A stretch of DNA of 64,000 nt, taken from positions 310,001-374,000 of the forward strand of contig MCGO01000019.1 in NCBI GenBank assembly GCA_002104985.1, given 5' to 3'. Position 1 is the first letter of the stretch. Each line of letters begins with the position of its first letter. The stretch is from Rhizoclosmatium globosum. Its lineage: Eukaryota > Chytridiomycota > Chytridiomycetes > Chytridiales > Chytriomycetaceae. The position numbers and the translations under genes are program-made. The notes under the pieces are model-generated. The model did not search any database. It was not told the origin of the DNA and saw nothing but the letters and a program-made list of their open reading frames with translations. Of the stretch, positions 1-10,994 are shown in pieces.

Positions 1-456
1 ATGCCAAGTCTGGTACCTACTCAACGCTACCGACACAACCTCCAAAATGGACCCAGGGCAAGAGTTGCCGCTTATGTTGGCTGCCAGTCACCAAGCCTTG
101 TCAAACTAATTGACATTGCAACCGGCAAGCTACTCATACGCAATTTCAGAGACTGCAAGTTTGACGAAACTAAATTCCCTGGAATCCCAACCGCACATAA
201 TGCCCCATACACACAAGACCCAGAAACCCCTGGACTCTTTATACGCAATGTGGACAATACAGACTCCACAACCCTTGACGCCAAAGTGATGTCAGCAGTA
301 CTTAAACGAATTGCAATCAAGCAAGCCACATTATCTGATGCAACACTCGACGCACTACGCCGCCATGAACCACCACCACCACCAGCAAAAGCTGTCCAAA
401 AAGTCATCAAACTAATAGAGTCAAAGAACCCACCAAAGGAGAACTTAAAGGTCTGA
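1..456 (+). CDS. Copia polyprotein: integrase C-terminal segment (partial)
   Basis: The segment near residues 20-60 (AAYVGCQSPSLVKLIDIATG, then a RNFRDCKFDE motif) matches the post-catalytic integrase region of copia polyproteins, where a 'G..vGY......y.l.d..t.k......V.FdE' pattern is usual. A proline-rich linker follows. The frame closes at 454-456. Adding one base just before the stop would reopen it into another proline/glutamine-rich stretch, so the stop is probably not the true end of the polyprotein. The start at base 1 is the window edge, not a real start codon. Confidence 0.7.
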   Translation: MPSLVPTQRYRHNLQNGPRARVAAYVGCQSPSLVKLIDIATGKLLIRNFRDCKFDETKFPGIPTAHNAPYTQDPETPGLFIRNVDNTDSTTLDAKVMSAVLKRIAIKQATLSDATLDALRRHEPPPPPAKAVQKVIKLIESKNPPKENLKV

Positions 457-679
457 TCAACCAAACTCAACTCCCCGCCTTGACCCTACACAAACATCTG
501 CGGATTTAAGGCCAAATCCTAGCACTACAAAATTGGGACAAACACAACAAAAACCCACTCCGCCACCCCTATGCACTACACTTCAGCGCGACGCATAAGC
601 ACATGGCAAACACATGACATGAGAATCATGCACAAACCCATCAACCCACCAACCTGTTTGTACATACCTTAAGAACAAT

Positions 680-2556
680 TAACTAAATACCATCACCAAA
701 CAGGTAGCACCAGCCAAACAATCAACCAAAGCAAGAAAAACTCCCTACCCCATCCCCACTCATAAGCCCCCAACTCAAAAATCTGCCCTGCTGAACTGGG
801 CACTACAGACCTTTGACTCAGTGGCAGAAGAATATACACAGCACTATCATGGCACCATCAACAACGACCCAACCTCACTACTTTCTGTGCTTGACCCAAC
901 CAACACAGAGGCAGTCACAGAGTTTGGAGAAGAACGGCTAGCCAAACAAGCAGACCCACTAACACGCAAAGAAGCAATGTCCAGACCTGATAAGGCTGAC
1001 TGGGTAACTGCCGAGGCTTATGAACTCAAACAGCTCCAAGAGAATGGAACCTTCACACTAGTGGACAAACCCCCTGGATCAAATGTTGTTGGATGCAAAT
1101 GGGTATACAAACTGAAATTGCACCCAGACGGCAAGATTGAACGCTACAGAGCACAACTTGTTGCCAAGGGATTCACTCAAAGAGAAGGCTATGACTTCAA
1201 CCTCACATACTCACCAGTATTCCGCTCTGCAAGCTTTAGATGGTTATTGGCACTTGCAGCATTGAATGGATGGTCCACATCAATGGCCGACATCAGCTCT
1301 GCATACCTTTATGGTGAACTGCAAGAAACCATCTACATGCGACAACCACCGGGACATGAAAATGGTAACCCAAACCAAGTCTTAAGACTACACAAAAGCC
1401 TCTATGGCTTACGCCAAAGTGGCAGATGCTGGAATACACGCCTCACAACATATCTGAAATCAAAAGGCTACATCCAATCCAAGAATGACCCAAGCATATT
1501 CTACCAAAAGACCATTAACGATGTAGTATACATTGGGCTCTATGTGGACGACTGTGTCTTTGTAGGCACACCTGATGCAATTGCAACAGCAATAACTACC
1601 CTCAAGTCTGAGTTCAAACTACGAGACTTAGGGAAACTTACTTACTGCCTTGGAATTGAAATTGAGCACCAACCACAAGGAATCTTCATACACCAAACTG
1701 CATACATCAAGAAAATACTTGACAGATTCCGCACACACTTTGACCCAACAAACAAGGGCTCAAAACGCTCAATACCAATGCCAGCTGACACTAAAATTAC
1801 CCCCATCCACATACCAGAAGCTCCGTTCTCTGACCCAAAACTGTATCTGGAAGCCATTGGATGCCTGAGCTATGCAGCAATCAACACAAGGCCTGACCTT
1901 GCAACTGCAGTCAGTTACTTCTCACCTTTTCACAATTCCCAGCCCAACGCCACTGGGATGAACTCATGCATGTGTTTCGGTATCTTGTTGCAACTCCAGA
2001 CCATGGAATATTTTACTCTGCTCAAGGAAACCGATCCATCATTGGACACGCTGATGCAGCTTTTGCTGTACACACAAAAGATTCATGTTCCCAAATGGGA
2101 TTCATGGTAACACTAGCAGATGGCCTCATCTCCTGGAAATCCACCAAGACACAAATGATTGCATTATCATCTACTGAAGCTGAATATATGGCAATCTCAG
2201 AACTTGGACGTGAAATTCTCACACTCTCCCATTTGCATGATGCACTTGAGATTCCACTGTCAGAACCTGTACTCATCTATGAAGACAACATGTCACGCAT
2301 TGCTGCATGCACCAGTGACATCTACATGCACCGCTCAAAGCACATAGCCATACGGTACCATTTCATTCGAGAACTTGTCCAAAATGGAACAGTTGTCATT
2401 GAACACATAAGGACACACCTACAACCTGCAGACTTGCTTACAAAAGCACTAGCAGTCAAGACCTTCCAGGTCTTTCGTGGACTAATGGGCTTAATAAGCT
2501 TACTTGCTTATCAAGCACTCACTGGAAACAAAACCACAAACATGGATATTACATAA
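680..2556 (+). CDS. Copia polyprotein: reverse transcriptase and RNase H (frame broken near 1950)
   Basis: From about 1000 the frame encodes the copia RT (RVT_2): a W..A...E...L..N.TW-like start, KWVYKLK, RYRAQLVAKGFTQREG, the D of ADISSAYLYGEL, LYGLRQSG, and catalytic YVDD at about 1541-1552. The frame then runs off into unrelated residues. From 1966, one frame over, RNase H begins with HADAAFAVHTKDS, SSTEAEYMA, EDN and the terminal DLLTKAL motif. The switch falls at GCCACTGGG (1949-1957); one more C restores the usual 'A.HW..L..V.RYL' junction. The frame is open upstream to about 680, so this is polyprotein, not a separate gene. Confidence 0.85.
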
Positions 2557-2968
2557 TAATCTGAACAAATTGGGCACTTTTCCCCACTGAGGTTTTTTCC
2601 CCAATTACAAACAAATACACAATAACATGCATAAGCATATTCCTGTTCATATTTTTTCCTAACAATGGTTTTAATCGAACACTAACTAAAACTACAATGA
2701 TATACTCTATCAAGCCATGCACAAATGCACATCTCACAGTCAACTTCTGCCAATATTTTTCCCACTGGGTTTTTGGGCATCCTGACTATAAAAACACACC
2801 ACATCTCTCCGCTCCTCCATACGACTCACTTGAGGGGAAGCACCCAAACCCTCGCTGGCACATCCGTCTCAGTTAGCCAAAGCAAGCGCGTGCTCTGGAA
2901 GTCTCTCCAAGAATACCTGATTATTCCAACAGCCTCTCTGGTCCCAGTGTTCTACGCTCAAGGGGAAG

Positions 2969-3089
2969 TGTTGAGATCAGCGTTTCGGGCACGAGTGAGC
3001 TGGAACTTGAAACCTATAAGAGGAGTGTCGAAAGTAATAAACACATATTCTTTTCTTTCCCAAAAACACCTTCGGTTCCTCTGCTATCA
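2969..3089 (+). repeat. Candidate short 3' LTR of the copia element
   Basis: The sequence starts TGTTGAGATC directly after a purine tract and could end at ...TATCA (3089), giving the usual TG...CA ends over about 121 bp. Inside are a TATA-like CTATAAGAGG near 3015 and AATAAA near 3035. The 5' LTR is outside the window, so neither the length nor the target-site duplication can be confirmed. A second purine motif with a TATA-like ACTATAAAAA lies upstream (2785-2840), so the boundary could be earlier. An end at CAACA (3159) is also possible. Confidence 0.35.
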
Positions 3090-3788
3090 CCGGATTCCAC
3101 TCATCCATACGCATCCGTTCCACCGCTTCCGTCCATCGCCCAAGCGACCACCTCCAACAGATTCTCGATTGCAGTTCTTGACTTCGAAAGCAGTGAGATT
3201 CAAGGCCTTAAAGACATCTGGGTTTGAAGACTGGAAGTTGTCTTGGCTGGAAAGAGATGCCTTCCCCAAGTGTGCGTAAAACCATTTCTCGATGAACGGC
3301 TTTGAAAATGCATGGAGACAAATTAATAAATGACAGACAGAGAGAGAGAGAGAGGAATCACACCTTCCAGTTGGCCTCAAAGATCCTTGTGTCGGTTTTC
3401 TCTTTTTTGCGCTTCAAAATAACAAGGCATCCAAAGATCTGCTCCTGCGTAGTCAACTGGAAAAGAGAAATGAGCAAGATTAATTAAATAAACAGAGTAC
3501 ATTTTCCAATTTCGCTAGCTTTTCATGTGTGCTGGGGGATATCTCCAAAGTGTCAAAAACACGCTTCATGGCAGCTGCAGGCATACCAGTAGATGTGATA
3601 GAAGTTGGGGTTGAAGGTTGGGATGATGGAGTGTGAGTTGATGGAGTGATGGTTTGGAATGTTGTGGGTTGGGTGTTGGTTGGAGTAGTAGATGAGGCTG
3701 CAGTCTGACGGATTCTTGTGTTTGCCATGAGCCGATCCAATACAGCACGGGAGTTTGAAGTACTGGAGCTTGAGTTCCCTGTAGACAT
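3087..3788 (-). CDS. Hypothetical Ser/Thr/Pro-rich protein next to the copia end
   Basis: The start at 3788 gives a low-complexity N-terminus rich in S, T and P (about 75 residues), then a more ordered part. Two introns fit GT-AG rules and keep the frame: 3457-3500 (44 bp) and 3300-3363 (64 bp, containing a GA repeat). The last exon ends at 3087, inside or at the edge of the candidate LTR. In a neighbouring frame the same exon reads LGRWTEAVERMRMDEWNPVI, which looks more protein-like (a W..AV..M helix as at PH domain ends). The true 3' end may therefore be displaced by one missing base or cut by the retroelement. I do not recognise the family. Confidence 0.45.
3339..3356. repeat. Short (GA)n microsatellite
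   Basis: An uninterrupted GA tract lies within the second intron of the minus-strand hypothetical gene. It reads as a pyrimidine tract on the coding strand, well upstream of the 3' splice site. Confidence 0.7.
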
Positions 3789-3874
3789 GGCTTCAAACAG
3801 TAATTTTTGGTGACATCACCGTTTTTTGTTTTTTTGTTGCGTCCTCGGGCCTTTTCTTTTTTGCATCAAACAGT

Positions 3875-6800
3875 ATGTGGAGATCTGGAGTGAACAGATG
3901 GATATGCTCCATATGTGGAGCAGAGTACAGCAGAGAACCGTTTCCAGCAGATAAAAAACGGCATTTGACTTCAACACGACACCTTCAGGCTATTAGTTGT
4001 TCCGAAATTCTACAAGAAGCACAACGGCTACAATCACTCCGTTCAAATAATTTTAATACCTCTGAGCCTACTTCTACTTTATCTCAGCATAACAATTTGA
4101 TTCCAACAACTGTTCTATCCAATGCAATTGAACACGAAGACATTGTTTCTGATGCCCATGAAACAATCGATGAGAACAAAATGATTGAAATTCTGAAAAC
4201 TATCCTTGATGACATTAGCAGCAGCAATGATTCCCGCGATTCAAGTTATTTGGGTTCAGACAAAGAAACTGATTCCGACGAGTACAAATACACAACTGTT
4301 GATGCCGAAGATTTTGAGACAGATGAACCAGTCTTTGATCAATCCTTAGTAGATGGTTGGGATTTCTCAAATCTTCTTAAGAGTTCAAATTACAGCTCTG
4401 GAAAATTTATGCCATTTAAGCCAGAGCTTGAGGTAGCTTCTTTCTTCTTTGTAGGAGTGTTTTAAGAAAATTAGAAAACTCTTGTTGAATTATTCTCAAA
4501 AGTGGGTTCTGCGAGGTTCTCTCGAGTTCAAGAAGAATCGATCATAAGTGCCTTTTCCAAAGTTTGTGACCCCCCTCATTGGGACGAATGCGAGCAGTTA
4601 AATCTGAGATGAAGACACTTTTGAACGTAATACCACAGGTTGCAGAAGTTTCAGGGAAAAAGTTTCATTATATTCCGTTAGAAACTAGTATACAGCTTTC
4701 ATTTGCAAATCCTCATATCCGCAAAAATCTTCACGTTGTACCAGTATATTCACAAGTCATCACCGAAATTTTTCATTCATTAAAATGGTTAAATGAACTC
4801 CCAACACCAATGGTTAGAATGCAAAAGAGTCATGGCCATTTTGACATTTTTACAGGCGAAGCTTACTATATGAAGAATTCTGTTATTATACCAGTGACGT
4901 TTTTTGAAGACACTGATAGTATTATGTTTGCTAGAGGATGGCAGGCTGAGTTAATAGAGCACTGCTTGAATGTCTTTGATGATGAGTGTATTATTCCTGT
5001 TGCTCAAATTACCGCCTCAGCTCCAAATTTCTATAATTAGCCAGATTCAATTTGAAGGAGCCGCTGACAGGAAATTGAAAACATCATTGACAACTGGTTC
5101 TCAATTTAGACACATTGGACAGGGGCTGCGTGTTGTGAATGTTCCAATAACCCTCTTCAATGACGATACAAGTGGTAATTCATCCAAAAAATGGAACAAG
5201 TTTGAGTCGTGGTCCTTTACATTGGCAGGACTCCCTTTCAAAGAAAGTCAGCTTCAAGAAAATATTAACTTTATCTGCACATCAAAATACGTTTCAGCTG
5301 TTGAAAGTGGAACTGTGATTGCCATGAGCCTTCGCACGTTACGAAATGGAATTAAAGTTTATGATTCCGTGCTTCGAGAGGATATCATTATTATTGGTAA
5401 GCAGCAACTTTATTTTTTGTATCTAAAACTACAAAAACAGTTGAGGTACTTCAGGTTTTAGGAGATAATCCTGCTCAGTCAACAATTGTCTCCCATATTG
5501 GACATCGATCAAAGTATCCGTGTAGAATGTGCAATGTGCGAACTCCAACAACTACAGAAGAGTTACTGGCATTCCTGCAGTGTCCTGGAGACTGTTACGA
5601 GCCCCACACATTTGAGCGAACAAAAAATCTACTTTTGAATACAAAGCAGCAGCTGCTTAATAAGGTCATTGATTCAAAGACAGCATTGAAGTCATTGGCT
5701 GAAAATGGAATCTCTGACAAGTTCTTCGCTAAGTTTGCAGAAAACCATTTTTCAACTCCGTCTATGAATCTGTTCTTGGGGACAAAAAACGAGCGTCCTT
5801 ACTTCTCCGGAGCAGCTGATGCCCCAGTTGAAGTTTTGCATTGTGTGTTGCTTGGAGTTGTCAAGCATACTGCAAGGGCCACAATTCCTGTAAATAACAA
5901 GGCAGCACAATCCTTAAATGGTGTCATTGAAGGTCTTTCTCAAGACTGTTTAAAGACAAAGATTCAAGGTCACAGTGTGGTACGTTTTTGACTATATATT
6001 AAAAGGGCTGACAATCAATAGGTTCAATATGTGAAATCCCTCAATGGTAAAGACTTTTGTAGTTTGATTCAGCTTGCTCCGTTTGCATTTTACCATGTGT
6101 GCGATGAGACTGAATTGAAGTTGTGGACTTCTCTTGCAGACCTAACCGCTCACATTTATGGAAATGCAATTTTCGACTTAGATTCATACACGTCTGATCT
6201 GAATTGCTATTTGGACATATTTGTCCTTAATGCTTCTCAGTCAAAACATTTCCGAGATTTGGCAACAGTGAAACTACACCTTCTGCGCCACCTTCCATGG
6301 CAAGTAGACCAATATGGCCTACCTGCTTTCTCTGCAACTGAGATATTTGAAAGCCTCAACAAAATTATTCGATCAGGAGTTCTTCATTCGAGCCGGCTGG
6401 ACACATCAAAAGATGTTGCTGGATCTTTTGCCACCAAACTTAGCATATCCCATATTCTTGACGGAGGAAGTTTTAAGCTGAATGGAACATTTCAATCTAA
6501 TGCTCCAACAGAAAAGAAACAATCAACTGTTAAACCACAAAGTGTATTCAAGATTGGGGAATTCTGTGTTATTGGACCCACCAATGAAGTTTTGCAGTTG
6601 AAAGAAATCAACGCAGCTAAAAAGCTGTTGGTTGGCTACGTTTGCGTTTTGACAAACGAATACTTTCTAGGTTGCCCAGTCATTTCCAAAACTACCACAA
6701 TTGTCTCCAAAAATTCCAATGATGCTACTCTAATTAATGTTCAACATGTCTGTGATGATGGCTGCAAAATCCAAAAGAAGCGGAAAGTTGATCCAGCCCG

Positions 6801-7145
6801 ACATCTGGAATACTTAAATCACTCAAATGGCCCAAGTTTTTGTATTAACATCTACTCATTCCAAACACAAAGAAAGATGCAACACTTGGTTTGGGCACCA
6901 GTTCCCATTCCAGCAGACATTCTTGCTTAAAGTGTTGTTTGTTTGGAAAGAAAAAGAATATTAATCGATCGTCTGTGAAAAGACAGGCCCATGTGAAAAA
7001 TGCAGTCAAAGTTCCAACTAATGTTCAGCCCCGCACTCGTTCAACTCGTGTCCCTGTACAAATCTCAACATCAATTCAAAACAGTTCCGACAGTGACTCT
7101 TCATCTGACAAGGATGACAAAGATGATGATAGCTATAGTGATTAG
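3875..7145 (+). CDS. Transposase-like multi-exon protein with N-terminal zinc finger
   Basis: The start at 3875 gives an early C..C...H...H finger (CSICGAEY ... KKRHLTSTRHLQ). Introns that keep frame are 4433-4474, 4986-5040, 5397-5440 and 5980-6021 (42-55 bp). Near 4600 the frame slips by one missing base. The core has the hallmarks of a large family of transposon-derived fungal proteins: NDDTSGNSSKKWNKF, then LGDNPAQSTIVSHIG followed by a CRMC cysteine pair (first half), and conserved H/W-rich segments later. The main frame stops at 6930. An overlapping frame to 7145 encodes a basic then Ser/Asp-rich tail that may be the real C-terminus. No terminal inverted repeats were identified. Family assignment is from remembered motif patterns, so moderate. 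Confidence 0.55.
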
Positions 7146-10100
7146 ATTTGTGCAACCTTTTTACCTTGACATTTCTGGAAATAATTAACCTTAATCATTG
7201 ACACATCTTTCATTTAATAAAACATTCTAAAATCCTTGGTTGAAAGGCTGTGAAATAATAGAACCATCCATATTCCTCGTTCTGATTTGAAAACTGTTCT
7301 CAAAGAATTGCTGCTCCAATGTTCAAAAATGTTTCTTGACACGCATTCCAAAATATTCCGTCCTTTAATTCTTTTCTATCCTTTTTTTACACCTTCCAAC
7401 ATAATTTGATGTCCATATTATTTAAACGTCTTGAAAATAGCCCGTAGTGTATTGCAATTATAAACAGTTTTAGCTTTGGTGCAGATGTGTCTCTGGGTTG
7501 GGTCTCTCAGCAACAGAGAACAGCAGGCCTCAATATATAACATCACCCATACATAGCTAACAAACTATTAAACAATTGTCAGATTAGGAAGACTCAGGCT
7601 TGCTTCACAGAGAAGATTTTGAGACTGTTTGGTGCTTGCAACTACGCAGCTAATCAAATAGAAAGCAAGCAATAATGCATTCTTAATTGGGAAATGCAGA
7701 AATCAATTTGGTTGTCCTGAGGTTATATCAAAGTCAGTGGCTGCCTCCCTACATGAAATCTGTTACCAACTTCAACCCCTATCAAGGTACAAGTCACCTT
7801 TGTTTTCAGCGCAGAACAATTGTAATGTAACAAGATACATGAAGTTGGCCAAAGAAGACCTGGGTTTTCATATTGATGACTGAAGACATGAGCTATTTGG
7901 CTTCTGTGCTGTAGTGACGTCATTGCAGCGAACTTGGTTCCTTAAGTCGACCTCATATTACCGAGGGTCCGAGATTGTAGGTTTCCTGGTCGTGGTTCAC
8001 TAGATTTGGTGTAAGGGTAGTGTTTCGTCATTTTTGAAATTTCAACGTTTCAAAGTAGCTCCGGACCTACTTTGGACAAAATCCAACAAAGAAAAAGGGC
8101 AAAATCAACTAAATATTTTTTGTCCTTTTTGCGATTTGAAAATGGTTTTATAAAGTCACCCATAGTCTTCAAATGGAAACTGCTTTCTCAAAAGCAGTGA
8201 TCTAATTGTGGCTGTGGTTTTCACCATTATTTTGCAAGAAAGCTCAGTAGTTCTATGACTGTCAGCGTTGCTGTCAAAATTAAAGTCAAAGATTTGTTTG
8301 AGAAGCAGCAATAAGCAGTTTGTACTGGTGTTTTGATACCTGCAGTGTGTTTTATGTTATTATTGTTGTTATTGAATGGGGATTTTGACAATGGAGAAGC
8401 AGGCATATTATGGGAGAATGGCACTTGTTTACTTTCCACAGCATGACATGCATCAAACATCATGATAGCAGGACAGTGCTTCTTCATCCTATTATCTGGC
8501 TTAGTGCTGATGGTTGTGAGACCAATTAAGAAAATGATCTTCAGACAAGAATAAGTGTCTCACATCTAGAGGAATTAAACATCTGGCAGCATGCTGGTTG
8601 TTCCCAGTGCAATTATTGACATTGTGTTCTCAACTCAACTTGGGAATCATTTCCAAAACCTACCTACCACTGCAGATTGACAAAATCCAAAAATATTACC
8701 AGAATAGTTGCGTTTTGATTGTGCTAAGGACAGTCTGTTTACATGAATGCGGAGAAATAGGAAATAAACTCACTTGAACCTCTTTACATTAGCTGATCTA
8801 GAAACTTAAAATTGTGGCTCTTGAGCTGGTGCTTAGTTGATCATAAATTCCATGGTTGTCTCCTACCTCATTCACTGACTTTCCAGATGTGATATTATTA
8901 CCTCTTTTTCCACTGTTGCTGGGAAAGGGTGTTCTAGTATGCAATGAGTGAGCCTGTAATTCCAACCCTTTCTAACCAACCACAATTTTAACGTCTTCCT
9001 TTCTTGTCACATCTTTTATTTATTATTTCTCCTTTAAACTTTATTGGTTTATTAAACTCATGTTACAACAACGTTTTGTGAGAAGAACAAGAACCAAGAA
9101 CCTTTGGGAGAGAAATAATTAAAGATTAACTGAATCCTTTTCAATTCTCAAATATATAACCAAGACACTGAGTTTTATGTTTACACTTCCTTTAAGTTCA
9201 ATCTGTAATATTGTCTATCAGAAAAAATATGTGCTGAATTTAAGTATTGAGCTTACAACAAAGCCTATTTTATTTCTTGATAAATTACAATAAGTCAGTA
9301 GTAAATTGTGGGTTATGATGTATATTGCCGTTTTATTTGGGATTCCTTCATCAAATAGAGCATTGACCCTTGTTTATTCCGTGAGGTCTCTTCTCCACAG
9401 GCCTAACACTGAACCCTACTTTATAATGGTACCAAAGATTATTGCCTCTGTGTCACTACATTCCATTGATTTTTGATCTAATATAGGGCAGGGTCAGTTG
9501 ATACCATAATCTCTCAACTTCCTGCTGCTCTTCATTTTCTGGCATAAGAGAGGTTTTGTGAGATTAACAAAGTTCATGTGAATGTGAATCACTGTGAGGA
9601 AGCCAAGCAGGATCAAAAACGACTGCACCAGTTGATGCTGCATATAGCTTTGGGAACGCTTCAACTTTATTTACTAGTACTATGTCACTTCAGACATTGA
9701 AGCAAAACGCTATAAGGAATTTCTGACTCTGAGGCTTTGTTTGCGCAGCGTTTGGAAGTGGTGGTTTTGTCATCTGGCAAGCTGGCGCACAAAGAGGTTT
9801 GGTCTCTTGTCACTTTGTTGACAGAAAATATTTGTACTGCAAAATACTTAAACTGTTCCTAAGGCTCTTTTTGGTTCTAATGCAGAAGTACTTCTGTCCT
9901 TTTGTCACTTCATGGATGTATTTTGGAAAGGCCTGCCAATGGAGATCACTGAATTTGCCACAAAAATGTATCACAAATATGTACTGGAAGTTAAGGAAAT
10001 AGATTCTGCAATAATTTGTACACACATGATCATGACAACTTGAGGCCAGGTTACTGGTTCTGTATAGCTTTATACAGCAATTCGTTACGCAATTCCGTCA

Positions 10101-10994
10101 TCTTAGTGGAGTTTACCAAAACGTAAGCATTCTTTACATGAATGAGCCTGAATGAGTCAACTAGTCCCTCACCACCATAGTACCATAAATAGTTTCTGGA
10201 ACTGGTACATGTAGGAATAGTTTGAAGAACTCACAATAAAGCCTAGACCTTTAATTTGTCATAATATGATCAGGTTATCGAAGGGAGATTCCCTGGTGGC
10301 GTAATGAGGCTGTGCGGAGGCCTTATGATGCACAGGTTGAACGGGTTGGACGATCGTAGTTTCCGTGAAACTTCGTCCCGGTTTCATGACAAAGCATGAT
10401 CTCTCTTTTATTATCGAACATAAAACGGATAGACGTAGTCATATACTGACATAATTTGCTTAGCATTAATACCATAGGAGCAGTATCAAATGATTTTGAG
10501 CCCAAATGGTATTTTCTAAATCTTAAAATTCATTGATTTTGAGTCAAATTAACCAAGTACGCTAATTTGGGAATATGGGATTAAGTAGTTCGCATTTTAT
10601 TGTGTGTTTTGTTGGCGAGGATCATGCTCACTCAGCGTTCAAGTATTACTCAAATATTACTCAATAATTGCACAAGAAATACCTATATTGAAAATATTAT
10701 CAAAGAAAGCAGAAGAACTTCTTGTGAAGAATGAAATCAATTTAGTTTGACAAAATTTATTGGAAGAAAACGTGATAAATGAGAAGTGAGGACTACTGCG
10801 AACAAAGAGAAAAACAAAAGCCTACAGTTTGCTCAATATCACAAACCACAACGTCCAAACATTTTCAAACTATTAGCAAAAGAGATTGGAGTGTTTGAAT
10901 CATGATACATGCGGTGAATATAACGGAGTCTATCGACAAGAGATTCCAAACGAAAGTCCCAGATTTGAGTGGAAATGTCAACAGATGGAACACC
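7146..10994. other. Gene-poor AT-rich stretch, 3.8 kb
   Basis: No ORF here has recognisable domains, and stops are frequent in all six frames. Only short open segments (60-86 codons) occur. Around 9750-10020 two overlapping plus-strand frames give short stretches that look protein-like (for example HFMDVFWKGLPMEITEF at about 9908-9958) but are cut by stops, as in a decayed coding fragment. No tRNA, rRNA or tandem repeat was seen. It lies beside two mobile-element-like loci and may be degraded transposon sequence. Confidence 0.5.

Larger units (their letters stand above)
1..3089 (+). mobile_element. Ty1/copia-type LTR retrotransposon, 5' part outside the window
   Basis: The order integrase tail, reverse transcriptase, RNase H identifies a copia-superfamily element read left to right. 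Gag, protease, most of integrase and the 5' LTR lie upstream of the window. A purine run (2961-2968) followed by TGTTGAGATC at 2969 looks like a polypurine tract and LTR start. The reading frame is broken in the integrase-RT linker (about 450-680) and once between RT and RNase H (about 1950). The second break is explained by one missing C in a CCC run, so the copy may be younger and less decayed than it appears. The reverse transcriptase keeps its YVDD motif. Confidence 0.85.

Noticed and set aside
4433..4454. A 22-bp intron (GTAGCT...TTTGTAG) in the transposase-like gene
   Set aside because: The 42-bp alternative ending at AAATTAG gives a longer, more protein-like frame and matches the intron length seen elsewhere in the window.
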